Source of the DNA: Micromonospora fulviviridis
GTDB taxonomy: Bacteria > Actinomycetota > Actinomycetes > Mycobacteriales > Micromonosporaceae
Direction: 5' to 3'
NCBI RefSeq assembly: GCF_014648395.1
Contig: NZ_BMRA01000018.1
Location: forward strand, 26,033-90,032
Length of the DNA stretch: 64,000 nt
This document shows positions 45,952-54,318 of the stretch, piece after piece (within the stretch, counting starts at the first letter, position 1; every line of letters begins with the position of its first letter). A program made the translations under genes and the position numbers. The notes under the pieces were generated by a model. It made no database searches. It had not been told where the DNA came from and saw only the letters and a list, made by a program, of their open reading frames with translations.

Positions 45952-47089
45952 CCTTGCGCCCCTCGATCAGCTCGGCGAAACGGTCGAAGAGGTAGTCCGC
46001 GTCGTGCGGGCCGGCCGCCGCCTCCGGGTGGTACTGGACGGTGAAGGCGGGCACGTCCTTGGCCCGCAGCCCCTCGACCACGTTGTCATTGAGGCAGACA
46101 TGGGACACCTGGACGCCGCCGAACTCGGTGTCGATCACCTGGTCGGGGACGACGGCGCCGGCCTGCGCGCCCGGCACCTGGACGGCGAAGCCGTGGTTGT
46201 GGCTGGTCACCTCGACCTTGCCGGTGGCCCGGTCGAGCACCGGCTGGTTGATGCCGCGGTGGCCGTAGCCGAGCTTGTAGGTGCCGAAGCCGAGCGCCCG
46301 GCCGAGGATCTGGCTGCCGAAGCAGATGCCGAACAGCGGGATCCGGCGGCCGAGCACCTCCCGCGCCAGGGCGACCGGCCCGTCGGCGGTGGCCGGGTCG
46401 CCCGGCCCGGGCGAGAAGAAGACGGCGTCCGCGCCGGTGGCCAGCAGGTCGTCGATCGAGGAGCCGGCGGGCAGCACGTGGGTGGTGACGCCGCGGGCGG
46501 CGAGCCGGCGCGGCACGTTGCGCTTGATGCCCAGGTCCAGGGCGGCGACGGTGAAGCGGTGCTCGCCGACCGCCTCGACGACGTACGGCTTGTCGGTGGT
46601 CACCTCGGCGGAGAGGTCCGCGCCGACCATCTGCGGCGCGCGGCGGACCCGGTCGAGCAGGGCGGCCGGGTCGTCGTCGACGCTGGAGATGCCGACCCGC
46701 ATGGCGCCGCGCTCGCGGAGGTGCCGGGTGAGCGCCCGGGTGTCCACGCCGCTGATGCCGACCACGCCCTCGGCGGCGAGCCGGTCCTCCAGGCCGCCGG
46801 TGGCCCGCCAGTTGGAGCCGATCCGGGCCGGGTCGCGCACCACGTAGCCGGCCACCCAGATCCGGCCGGACTCGTCGTCCTCGCCGTTGACGCCGGTGTT
46901 GCCGATGTGCGGCGCGGTCTGCACCACCACCTGGCGGTGGTAGGAGGGGTCGGTGAGGGTCTCCTGGTAGCCGGTCATGCCGGTGTTGAAGACGGCCTCG
47001 CCGAAGGTCTCCCCGACGCTGCCGTACGCCTCGCCGTGGAACGTGCGCCCGTCCTCGAGGACGAGGATCGCGGGCCTCCGCTTGGTCAT
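45944..47089 (-). CDS. carA: Carbamoyl-phosphate synthase small (glutaminase) subunit
   Basis: Hydrolyses glutamine and passes ammonia to CarB. 381 residues from the ATG at 47089, which overlaps the pyrC stop (ATGA). N-domain ILVLEDGRTFHGEAYG; class I glutaminase triad: Cys in LFGICFGSQILGRALG, His and Glu in VQYHPEAAAGPHD. The motif around the Cys has Ser where many CarA have His (GxCxGHQ); the nucleophile is intact. Confidence 0.97.
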
Positions 47090-48363
47090 CGCACTGCCTT
47101 TCCGTCCAGGACCGTCGGCTCGCCGCGCAGGAAGGTCGCCACGATGCGACCCGGCAGCGTCATGCGGGCGTACGGGGTGTTGCGACTGCGACTGGCCAGT
47201 TCCGCCGGCTCCACGACGCGGCGGGCGGCCGGGTCGACCAGGGTCAGGTTGGCCGGCACGCCGGGGGCCGGGTCGAGGCCGTGGGAGTCCAGCCCGGCGA
47301 TCCGGGCCGGGGCGCGGGACATCCGCTCGGCGATCAGGTCCCACTGCGGCCCGAGCACGTCCAGCGCGATGGAGAGCGCCGTCTCCAGGCCGAGCATGCC
47401 CGGCCGGGCGTACGCCCACTCGCACTCCTTGTCCTCCACGGCGTGCGGCGCGTGGTCGGTGGCGACGATGTCGATCACGCCCTCGGCCAGGGCGGCCCGC
47501 AGCGCGGCGACGTCGGCCGCGGTGCGCAGCGGCGGGTTGACCTTGTAGACCGGGTCGTAGGTGGTCGCCTTCTCGTCGGTCAGCAGCAGGTGGTGCGGCG
47601 TCACCTCGGCGGTCACCTTCACGCCGCGCGCCTTGGCGTGCCGAAGCACCTCGACGCTGCCGGCCGTGGAGACGTGGCAGATGTGCAGCCGGCTGCCGAC
47701 GTGCTCGGCCAGCAGCACGTCGCGGGCGATGATCGCCTCCTCGGCGACCGCCGGCCAGCCGGTCAGCCCGAGCCGGGTGGAGACCTCACCCTCGTGCATC
47801 TGCGCGCCCTCGGTGAGCCGGGGCTCCTCGGCGTGCTGGGCGATCACACCGTCGAACGCCTTGACGTATTCCAACGCCCGGCGCATCAGCTTCGGGTCGG
47901 CGACGCAGTGCCCGTCGTCGGAGAAGATCCGCACCCGGGCCGCCGAGTCGGCCATCGCGCCCAGCTCGGCCAGGCGCTCGCCGGCCAGGCCGACGGTGAC
48001 CGCGCCGATGGGCTGCACGTCGACCAGGCCGGCCTCCCGGCCGAGCCGCCAGACCTGCTCGACCACGCCGGCCGTGTCGGCCACCGGCGAGGTGTTCGCC
48101 ATGGCGCAGACCGCGGTGTAGCCGCCGAGCGCCGCCGCCCGGGAGCCGGACTCGACGGTCTCGGCGTCCTCCCGGCCCGGCTCGCGCAGGTGGGTGTGCA
48201 GGTCGACCAGGCCGGGCAGGGCCACCAGGCCGGTGGCGTCGAGCACCGTGGCGTCCGGCGCGGTCAGCCCGGCGCCGGTCTCGGCCACGACGCCGTCGCG
48301 GATCAGCAGGTCGGTCGGCGCGCCGCCGACCACACTCACGTTCCTGATGAGGTACGCGGTCAC
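47086..48363 (-). CDS. pyrC: Dihydroorotase
   Basis: Cyclises carbamoyl-aspartate to dihydroorotate. 425 residues from a GTG that overlaps the pyrB stop (GTGA). Amidohydrolase motifs: GLVDLHTHLREPGREDAET (metal HxH), ICHVSTAGSVE, TPHHLLLTDE and VATDHAPHAVEDKE. Class I (long) form. Confidence 0.97.
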   Translation of the reverse strand: MTAYLIRNVSVVGGAPTDLLIRDGVVAETGAGLTAPDATVLDATGLVALPGLVDLHTHLREPGREDAETVESGSRAAALGGYTAVCAMANTSPVADTAGVVEQVWRLGREAGLVDVQPIGAVTVGLAGERLAELGAMADSAARVRIFSDDGHCVADPKLMRRALEYVKAFDGVIAQHAEEPRLTEGAQMHEGEVSTRLGLTGWPAVAEEAIIARDVLLAEHVGSRLHICHVSTAGSVEVLRHAKARGVKVTAEVTPHHLLLTDEKATTYDPVYKVNPPLRTAADVAALRAALAEGVIDIVATDHAPHAVEDKECEWAYARPGMLGLETALSIALDVLGPQWDLIAERMSRAPARIAGLDSHGLDPAPGVPANLTLVDPAARRVVEPAELASRSRNTPYARMTLPGRIVATFLRGEPTVLDGKAVR

Positions 48364-49286
48364 CGGTTGTTCCCTCCGAGCAGCAGGTAGAGGACGGCCA
48401 TCCGCACGGAGACCCCGTTGGCGACCTGTTCGACGATGGTGGAGCGGGGCGAGTCGGCCACCTCGGGCGTGATCTCCATCCCCCGGTTCATCGGGCCGGG
48501 GTGCATGACGATCGCGTGCTCGGGCAGCCGGCGCATCCGCGGGCCGTCCAGCCCGTAGCGGCGGGCGTACTCGCGGGCCGAGGGGAAGTAGGAGTCGTTC
48601 ATCCGCTCCCGCTGCACCCGCAGCATCATCACCACGTCCACACCGGGAAGAACGGTGTCGAGGTCGTAGGAGACGTCCGTGCCGGGGGCGAGCGCGGGCG
48701 AGATGTCGACCGGGATGAGGGTCGGCGGGCCGACCAGGGTGACCTTCGCGCCGAGGGTGGAGAGCAGCAGCACGTTGGAGCGGGCCACCCGGGAGTGCAG
48801 CACGTCGCCGACGATCGCCACGTGCAGGCCGTCCAGGCGGCCGAGCCGGGAGCGCATCGTGTACGCGTCGAGCAGCGCCTGGGTGGGGTGCTCGTGGGTG
48901 CCGTCGCCGGCGTTCACCACCGAGCCGTCGACCCAGTTGGCCAGCCGGTGCGGGGCGCCGGAGGCGGGGTGCCGGACGACCACCGCGTCGGCCCCCATGG
49001 CCTGGAGGGTGAGCGCCGTGTCCTTGAGGCTCTCCCCCTTGGCCACGCTGGAGCCCTTGGCGGAGAAGTTGATCACGTCGGCGCTGAGCCGCTTGGCGGC
49101 CGCCTCGAACGAGATCCGGGTCCGGGTGGAGTCCTCGTAGAAGAGGTTCACCACGGTGCGGCCGCGCAGCGCGGGCAGCTTCTTGACCTCGCGGCCGGCC
49201 ACGGTGGCCATCTCGGCCGCGGTGTCCAGGATCTGGGTGGCGGTGGCCGCGTCCAGGTCGGCCCCGGAGAGCAGGTGGCGGATCAT
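48360..49286 (-). CDS. pyrB: Aspartate carbamoyltransferase catalytic chain
   Basis: Commits carbamoyl phosphate to pyrimidines. 308 residues with the carbamoyl-phosphate motif FYEDSTRTRISFEAAAKRL, DGTHEHPTQALLDAYT, and MHPGPMNRGMEI. ATGA overlap with the pyrR stop. No pyrI was seen. Confidence 0.98.
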   Translation of the reverse strand: MIRHLLSGADLDAATATQILDTAAEMATVAGREVKKLPALRGRTVVNLFYEDSTRTRISFEAAAKRLSADVINFSAKGSSVAKGESLKDTALTLQAMGADAVVVRHPASGAPHRLANWVDGSVVNAGDGTHEHPTQALLDAYTMRSRLGRLDGLHVAIVGDVLHSRVARSNVLLLSTLGAKVTLVGPPTLIPVDISPALAPGTDVSYDLDTVLPGVDVVMMLRVQRERMNDSYFPSAREYARRYGLDGPRMRRLPEHAIVMHPGPMNRGMEITPEVADSPRSTIVEQVANGVSVRMAVLYLLLGGNNR

Positions 49287-49864
49287 GCGGCACCCCCGTG
49301 CAGCCGGACCTCGTCGGCGCCGTCGGTCTCGGCCAGGGTGACCTTGACGTTCTCGGCGAGCGCCGTGGGAATGTTCTTGCCGACGTAGTCGGCGCGGATC
49401 GGCAGCTGGCGGTGCCCCCGGTCGACCAGGACGGCGAGCTGCACCGAGGCCGGGCGGCCGACGTCGCTGAGCGCGTCCAGTGCGGCCCGCACGGTGCGGC
49501 CGGAGAAGAGCACGTCGTCGACGAGGATCACCCGCTTGCCGTCGATCCCGTCAGGGGGCAGGTCGGTGGGGCCGACCGCGCGGGTGGCGTGCCGGCGCAG
49601 GTCGTCGCGGTAGAGCGTGATGTCGAGCACCCCGACCGGGACGGTGACGTCCTCGAAGGTGCTGATCCGGGCGGCGAGGCGCCGCGCGAGCGGGACGCCG
49701 CGGGTGGGGATGCCGAGCAGCACGGTGTCGGCGGCGCCCTGGGTCTTCTCCAGGATCTGGTGGGCGATGCGGTCGACCACCCGCGACACGTCGGCGGCGG
49801 CGAGGATCACCTTCACCGAGGGTTGTCGCGGCGGCGACGAGTGGGCAGCCGGTGGGTAGGCCAC
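49283..49864 (-). CDS. pyrR: PyrR regulator / uracil phosphoribosyltransferase
   Basis: Binds UMP and the pyr leader RNA to lower pyr expression. I choose the GTG at 49864, 6 bases after GGAAGGAGG, giving 193 residues. GIPTRGVPLARRLA, VPVGVLDITLYRDDL and the PRPP-binding loop RVILVDDVLFSGRTVRAALD are intact, so UPRT activity is possible. First gene of the operon; its own ribosome site is next to a PyrR-binding hairpin (49879-49896). Confidence 0.96.
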   Translation of the reverse strand: MAYPPAAHSSPPRQPSVKVILAAADVSRVVDRIAHQILEKTQGAADTVLLGIPTRGVPLARRLAARISTFEDVTVPVGVLDITLYRDDLRRHATRAVGPTDLPPDGIDGKRVILVDDVLFSGRTVRAALDALSDVGRPASVQLAVLVDRGHRQLPIRADYVGKNIPTALAENVKVTLAETDGADEVRLHGGAA

Positions 49865-49878
49865 GGCGGACCTCCTTC

Positions 49879-49896
49879 CCCGCCTCACGGGACGGG
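49879..49896 (-). promoter_or_regulatory. PyrR-binding hairpin next to the pyrR ribosome binding site
   Basis: The minus-strand RNA reads CCCG-UCCCGUGAGG-CGGG: a short stem whose loop matches the PyrR recognition consensus ARUCCNGNGAGGYU in nearly every fixed position. It is followed at once by GAAGGAGG. In Mycobacterium PyrR represses translation in just this way. Confidence 0.75.
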
Positions 49897-50066
49897 TCGT
49901 TAAAGGACGTCTGATCGACTCCGGCGGACCGCAGGGACCCGGACCGGGGCTTCACGCCACGTTACCAGCGGTCACCGGGCCGGCCGCCGCCGGTACTGAC
50001 CAGCGGGTCAGCGTGGAGAAATGCGGACAAGCCGTACGCCCTCCCAACTGGGGTCGTCACCAACAC

Positions 50067-50095
50067 TTGACCCCGTGTCGCAATCCCCGTACCGT
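50067..50095 (+). promoter_or_regulatory. bldD promoter
   Basis: TTGACC (50067-50072), 17 bases, TACCGT (50090-50095). The start point would be near 50102, about 47 bases before the ATG. Confidence 0.65.
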
Positions 50096-50107
50096 CACGC
50101 TCCGTAG
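50095..50107 (+). promoter_or_regulatory. Candidate BldD autoregulatory site
   Basis: TCACGCTCCGTAG fits the first half and centre of the published BldD consensus (TNACNC-A/T-GNGTNA), differing at two fixed positions. It overlaps the expected transcription start, the known place of BldD autorepression in Streptomyces. Confidence 0.45.
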
Positions 50108-50148
50108 CGATAGCTGGGAGAACCCCGAGCAGCACTGGGAGTGTCCGA

Positions 50149-50637
50149 ATGCCCTCTGAATACGCCAAGTCGCTGGGCGCCCGCCTGCGCTCCATCCGCC
50201 AGCAGCAGGGCCTGTCCCTGCAGGGGGTGGAGGAGAAGTCGAACGGGCGGTGGAAGGCCGTGGTGGTCGGCTCGTACGAGCGCGGCGACCGGGCCGTCAC
50301 CGTGTCCCGCCTGGCGGAGCTGGCCGACTTCTACCGCGTTCCCGTCTCGGAGCTCCTGCCCGACGGCAGCGGGGTGCGCCACGAGCCCACCAGCAAGATC
50401 GTCCTGGACCTGGAGCGGCTCTACGACGAGGCCTCCGAGGACCTCGCCTACGTCGCCCGGTACGCCCGTGCCATCCAGCAGCAGCGCGGTGACTACAACG
50501 GCCGGGTGCTCTCCATCCGCGCCGACGACCTGCGTGCCCTCGCGATCGTCTACGACGCCTCGCCGTCGGGCCTGATCGAGCGGCTCACCGAGCACGGGGT
50601 GCTGGTCGCCGACCCGCGCGCGTTCTTCGCGTCCTGA
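50149..50637 (+). CDS. bldD: Developmental regulator BldD (c-di-GMP-responsive)
   Basis: A 162-residue XRE-family master repressor of sporulation genes in actinomycetes. The N-terminal helix-turn-helix (about 5-72) reads LGARLRSIRQQQGLSLQGVEEKSNGRWKAVVVGSYERGDRAVTV. The C-domain (about 80-162) carries the c-di-GMP signature R113-G-D115 and R124-A-D-D127, spaced as in Streptomyces BldD, where a c-di-GMP tetramer drives dimerisation. The ATG is preceded by CTGGGAG. Divergent from pyrR, as in Streptomyces. A strong terminator follows. Confidence 0.97.
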   Translation: MPSEYAKSLGARLRSIRQQQGLSLQGVEEKSNGRWKAVVVGSYERGDRAVTVSRLAELADFYRVPVSELLPDGSGVRHEPTSKIVLDLERLYDEASEDLAYVARYARAIQQQRGDYNGRVLSIRADDLRALAIVYDASPSGLIERLTEHGVLVADPRAFFAS

Positions 50638-50647
50638 CCCGCCCGAC

Positions 50648-50683
50648 ACGAAGGGCCCGCGCCGTTCGGCGCGGGCCCTTCGT
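50648..50683. terminator. Terminator between bldD and nusB
   Basis: Sixteen-base perfect arms (ACGAAGGGCCCGCGCC and complement) with loop GTTC, between convergent genes; works in both directions. Confidence 0.88.
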
Positions 50684-50730
50684 CGTCAGCAGCGCGGCGC
50701 CGGACGCGCCGAGCGGGTGTTGCCGGAGCG

Positions 50731-51165
50731 TCAGCGGGTGGCGTACTCGGCGATGCGGCCGAGGATGCCGTTGAGGAAGCGCGGCGAGTCGTCGGTCGAC
50801 ATCTGGCGGGCCAGCTCGACGGCCTCGCTGATCGCCACCGCGTCGTCGATCTCGTCCACGTAGAGCAACTCGTAGACCGCGATCCGGGCCAGGTTGCGGT
50901 CGACGACGGGCATCCGGTCCAGCGTCCACCCCTCGGCGTAGCTGGCGATCACCTCGTCGATCCGGTCCAGGTGCGCCGCGACGCCCTCGACCAGGCCGAC
51001 CGCGTAGCCCAGGTGTTCCGGGCGGGGCTTCTCGATCCGCTCGAGGTAGCCGGCGAGCACCTCCACCGGCGGCCGGTCCCGCAGGTCGGCCTCGAAGAGC
51101 ACGTCCAGCGCCCGCTTGCGCGCCTTGCGGCGCGCCGGCATCTGCTGCTTGGGACCCTCGGCCAT
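50731..51165 (-). CDS. nusB: Transcription antitermination factor NusB
   Basis: With NusE it binds boxA RNA in rRNA antitermination. 144 residues: ARRKARKRALDVLFEADLRDRPP, WTLDRMPVVDRNLARIAVYELLY, and ISEAVELARQMSTDDSPRFLNGILGRIA are the family motifs. Its ATG shares one base with the efp stop (TGATG). Confidence 0.97.
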   Translation of the reverse strand: MAEGPKQQMPARRKARKRALDVLFEADLRDRPPVEVLAGYLERIEKPRPEHLGYAVGLVEGVAAHLDRIDEVIASYAEGWTLDRMPVVDRNLARIAVYELLYVDEIDDAVAISEAVELARQMSTDDSPRFLNGILGRIAEYATR

Positions 51166-51722
51166 CAGGCTCGGCCGAGGTAACGGCCGTCGCGGGTGTC
51201 GACCTTGATCTTCTCGCCGGTGGTGATGAAGAGCGGCACCTGGACGGTCGCGCCGGTCTCGACGGTGGCCGGCTTGTTGCCGCCGGTCGACCGGTCGCCC
51301 TGCAGACCCGGCTCGGTGTAGGTGATCTCCAGCACCACCGAGGTCGGCAGCTCGATGTAGAGCGGCACGCCCTCGTGGGTGGCGACGGTGGCCTCGGCCT
51401 CCGGGAGGAGGTAGTTGGCCGCCTCGCCGACGGTGCCGCCGGGGACGGTGATCTGGTCGAACGTCTCCAGGTCCATGAAGACGTAGTCCTCGCCGTCGGC
51501 GTAGAGGTACTGCATGGTGCGCTTGTCAACGGTGGCGGTCTCGACCTTGGTGCCCGCGTTGAAGGTCTTGTCGACCACCTTGCCGGACAGCACGTTCTTC
51601 AGCGTGGTACGCACGAACGCACCGCCCTTACCGGGCTTGACGTGCTGGAACTCGACGACGGCCCACAGCTCGCCGTCGAGGTTGAGTACCAGGCCGTTCT
51701 TGAGGTCGTTGGTGGTGGCCAT
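51165..51722 (-). CDS. efp: Translation elongation factor P
   Basis: Relieves ribosome stalling at polyproline. 185 residues in three beta-barrel domains: MATTNDLKNGLVLNLDGELWAVVEFQHVKPGKGGAFVRTTLKNV, with Lys of PGKGGAF at the loop tip where other bacteria carry a modified residue, and the C-terminal GDRSTGGNKPATVETGATVQVPLFI. Usual neighbour of nusB and aroQ/aroB. Confidence 0.98.
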   Translation of the reverse strand: MATTNDLKNGLVLNLDGELWAVVEFQHVKPGKGGAFVRTTLKNVLSGKVVDKTFNAGTKVETATVDKRTMQYLYADGEDYVFMDLETFDQITVPGGTVGEAANYLLPEAEATVATHEGVPLYIELPTSVVLEITYTEPGLQGDRSTGGNKPATVETGATVQVPLFITTGEKIKVDTRDGRYLGRA

Positions 51723-51760
51723 TTCCTGCCTTGATCATCAATTGGCGGACAGACCTAGGA

Positions 51761-51766
51761 AGTCTA
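51761..51766 (-). promoter_or_regulatory. Possible -10 (TAGACT) of efp-nusB
   Basis: Minus-strand TAGACT, 38 bases before the efp ATG; no good -35 is visible. Confidence 0.3.
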
Positions 51767-51898
51767 CTAGCTGTGTCGAACCGGGTCCGCCGTGCTGAGC
51801 GCCGGCCATGGCCTACCGACCCGGTTCACCCGTTCCGGACGTGCCGAACGTCACTCAGTGCAACCACCCCGACCACCTCAGGCCACCCCCATCGCCGC

Positions 51899-52021
51899 CT
51901 TTGCTCTGCACCCACCAACGCAGCAGTGACTCTCCGCGACCGGGGTCGGCCGCAGCGCGGTCGGGGGAACTCACATCGTCGCAGGTCAGTGGTGCAGTGC
52001 GTGGATGGCTGCAGAGCAAAG
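51899..52021. repeat. Imperfect 123-base palindromic element between efp and aroQ
   Basis: Ends are perfect 12-base inverted repeats (CTTTGCTCTGCA at 51899-51910 and TGCAGAGCAAAG at 52010-52021); the match continues inward for about 24 bases with three mismatches. It lies in the 417-base gene-free stretch 51723-52139, which otherwise holds only the efp promoter region. No open frame here looks coding. It could be a small non-autonomous mobile element (MITE-like), a dispersed repeat, or a structured RNA. No target-site duplication was seen. Confidence 0.55.
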
Positions 52022-52139
52022 CGGGAAGCGGGCGTCCGGCGGGGTCGGCAACGGAATCACCGTGCGTGACGCGGGCAACAAAACTACGGAGAGCCACCGC
52101 CGCCGGGCCGGCGCGGCCGGCGAGATTCGGGCCGGCTCC

Positions 52140-52583
52140 TCAGGCGTCGCCGGCGGCGAGGCGGCCGGCCAGGTGGTGCAGGGCCAGCCGGTAGCCGTCC
52201 ACGCCCAGCCCGCAGATCACCCCGGTGGCCACCGCCGAGACCACCGAGTGGTGCCGGAACTCCTCACGGGCGTGGATGTTGGAGATGTGCACCTCGACCA
52301 GCGGCCCGCGGAGCATGGCGCAGGCGTCCCGGACCGCGATCGAGTAGTGCGACCAGGCGGCCGGGTTGAGCACCACCGCCGCGCCCTCGTCGGCCGCCGC
52401 GTGCAGCCAGCCCAGCAGCTCGTGCTCGGCGTCGGTCTGCCGGACCACCACGTCCAGCCCCAGCTCACGACCGGTCCGCTCGCACAGGGCCACGAGGTCG
52501 GCGTAGCTGGTCACCCCGTAGACGTCGACCTGGCGGGTGCCGAGCCGGCCCAGGTTCGGCCCGTTGAGCACGTACACCCTCAT
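52140..52583 (-). CDS. aroQ: 3-dehydroquinate dehydratase, type II
   Basis: Third step of the shikimate pathway. 147 residues: VYVLNGPNLGRLGTRQVDVYG with the Arg and Tyr of the lid, LNPAAWSHYSIAVRDAC, VEVHISNIHAREEFRHHSVVS with the catalytic His, and GLGVDGYRLAL. The ATG overlaps the aroB stop by 4 bases. Confidence 0.97.
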   Translation of the reverse strand: MRVYVLNGPNLGRLGTRQVDVYGVTSYADLVALCERTGRELGLDVVVRQTDAEHELLGWLHAAADEGAAVVLNPAAWSHYSIAVRDACAMLRGPLVEVHISNIHAREEFRHHSVVSAVATGVICGLGVDGYRLALHHLAGRLAAGDA

Positions 52584-53656
52584 GAGCTGATCTCCTGGTA
52601 GGCCTCGGCCAGCAGCTCGTCCGGCGGCGCCTCCAGGATCGCCGGGCGGGCCAGGCCGTCCAGCACCACGAAGCGCAGCCGGCTGCCCCGGGCCTTCTTG
52701 TCCACCCGCATCGCGGCGAGCAGCTCGGGCCAGGCGTCGGCCCGGTAGCCGGTGGGCAGGCCGAGCGCCGCCACCACGGACCGGTGCCGGTGCGCGGTGG
52801 CCGCGTCCAGCCGCCCGGCGAGCCGGGCCAGGGTGGCCGCGTAGACCAGGCCCACGGCGACGGCGTGACCGTGCCGCCAGCGGTAGCCCTCCACCTTCTC
52901 GATCGCGTGTGCCAGCGTGTGCCCGTAGTTGAGCACCTCGCGCACCCCGGACTCGCGCAGGTCGCCGGAGACCACGTCGGCCTTGACCCGGATCGCCCGC
53001 TCGATCAGCTCGCGGGTCACCGGCCCGGTCGGGTCCAGCGCGACGGCCGGGTCCCGCTCCACCAGGTCGAGGATCACCGGGTCTGCGATGAACCCGCACT
53101 TGACCACCTCGGCCATCCCGGCGGCCAGGTCGGCCCGCGGCAGGCTGTCCAGGGTCGCCAGGTCGCAGATCACCCCGGCCGGCGGGTGGAAGGCGCCGAC
53201 CAGGTTCTTGCCGGCCGCGGTGTTGATCCCGGTCTTGCCGCCGACGGCGGCGTCGACCATGCCCAGCAGGGAGGTAGCCACCGGCACCCAGCGCACCCCG
53301 CGCAGCCAGCTGGCCGCGACGAACCCGGCCAGGTCGGTGACCGCTCCGCCGCCCACCCCGACCACCGCGTCGCTACGGGTGAAGCCGGCCTCGCCGAGCC
53401 GGTCCCAGCAGGCCGCGGCCACGTCCACGTGCTTGCCCGCCTCGGCGTCCGGCACCTCGATGAGCAGCGGCGCCACCCCGGCCGCGCGCACCCGCCCGGC
53501 CAGCTCCTCGGCCAGCCCCTTGAGCGGGGGCGCGTGCAGGAAGGCCACCCGCTCGGCGCCGGGCAGCAGCCGGGGCGGCGGGTCGAGCAGGTCGCGTCCC
53601 ACCAGCACGTCGTACGGCCGGTCGCCGCCGACCGGAATCCGGGTCACCTCGTCCAT
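52580..53656 (-). CDS. aroB: 3-dehydroquinate synthase
   Basis: Second step of the shikimate pathway, using NAD and a divalent metal. The ATG at 53656 gives 358 residues (MDEVTRIPVGGDRPYDVLVG). VVGVGGGAVTDLAGFVAASWLRGVRWVPVATSLLGMVDAAVGGKTGIN, AEVVKCGFI and LNYGHTLAHAIE (metal His) are intact. No ribosome site precedes the ATG, but a TAGGCT -10 ends 7 bases before it, which suggests a leaderless mRNA. Normally aroB follows aroK directly; here a plus-strand gene pair separates them. Confidence 0.96.
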   Translation of the reverse strand: MDEVTRIPVGGDRPYDVLVGRDLLDPPPRLLPGAERVAFLHAPPLKGLAEELAGRVRAAGVAPLLIEVPDAEAGKHVDVAAACWDRLGEAGFTRSDAVVGVGGGAVTDLAGFVAASWLRGVRWVPVATSLLGMVDAAVGGKTGINTAAGKNLVGAFHPPAGVICDLATLDSLPRADLAAGMAEVVKCGFIADPVILDLVERDPAVALDPTGPVTRELIERAIRVKADVVSGDLRESGVREVLNYGHTLAHAIEKVEGYRWRHGHAVAVGLVYAATLARLAGRLDAATAHRHRSVVAALGLPTGYRADAWPELLAAMRVDKKARGSRLRFVVLDGLARPAILEAPPDELLAEAYQEISS

Positions 53657-53663
53657 CGCGGGC

Positions 53664-53669
53664 AGCCTA
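53664..53669 (-). promoter_or_regulatory. -10 element of a probable leaderless aroB mRNA
   Basis: Minus-strand TAGGCT, 7 bases before the aroB ATG. The -35 region is GC-only and unremarkable. Confidence 0.5.
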
Positions 53670-53732
53670 GTCGAGCGGGCGGCGTCGCGGCGGCGACTGT
53701 CCACTCCGTGGCCGGCGCGGCGTCACAGAGGG

Positions 53733-53760
53733 TTGACCGGACAGGTGCGGAAGGTAACTG
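53733..53760 (+). promoter_or_regulatory. Promoter of the DUF2243-CtaG pair
   Basis: TTGACC (53733-53738), 16 bases, TAACTG (53755-53760), 33 bases before the ATG; GGAGG precedes the ATG at a good distance. Confidence 0.55.
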
Positions 53761-53793
53761 TGGGACGAAACCCCCAATGGCGGAGGTGCAGGC

Positions 53794-54318
53794 ATGACCC
53801 GACCAACCATCGACGGCGCGGACATCCGGGTGCCGGCCACGATCCTCGGAGTGGGACTGGGCGGCTTCGCCGACGGCATCCTGCTCCACCAGCTCCTCCA
53901 GTGGCACCACATGCTGAGCAGCACCGACAGCGACCGCGTCGGGATCAGGCCGTACCCGGTCGACACCGTGCCCGGGCTGCAGATGAACACCGTCTGGGAC
54001 GGGCTGTTCCACACGGTCACCTGGGTGGCGGTGCTGACCGGTCTGGCCCTGCTCTACGCCCGGGTCACCCGGTCCCGGGGCCGGCTGTGGCGCTCCCCCG
54101 CCCTGTGGGGCTGGGCGCTGGTCGGCTGGGGCCTGTTCAACCTCGTCGAGGGGATCGTCGACCACCAGATCCTCGGCATCCACCACGTGCACGGGGGGCC
54201 GCACCGGCTCTGGTGGGACCTGGGCTTCCTGGCCCTCGGCGCGGTCCTCGTCGCGGTCGGCTGGGCGGTGCAGCGGCGGGCCGCCGTCGTCGACCTCTGC
54301 GCTGCGGAGCGGCGGTGA
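53794..54318 (+). CDS. DUF2243-family membrane protein
   Basis: 174 residues with four membrane spans. The family motif GLGGFADGILLHQLLQWHHMLSS is near the N-terminus; the His-rich GIVDHQILGIHHVH follows, so metal or heme binding is plausible. Function is not established. The stop overlaps the start of the CtaG-like gene (GTGA), and this pairing with CtaG is common in actinobacteria, pointing to respiratory oxidase or copper handling. Confidence 0.85.
   Translation: MTRPTIDGADIRVPATILGVGLGGFADGILLHQLLQWHHMLSSTDSDRVGIRPYPVDTVPGLQMNTVWDGLFHTVTWVAVLTGLALLYARVTRSRGRLWRSPALWGWALVGWGLFNLVEGIVDHQILGIHHVHGGPHRLWWDLGFLALGAVLVAVGWAVQRRAAVVDLCAAERR

Noticed and set aside
51808..52194. Small protein genes in the efp-aroQ gap on either strand
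   Set aside because: Open frames of 80-128 codons overlap the palindrome, lack ribosome sites and show no family features.
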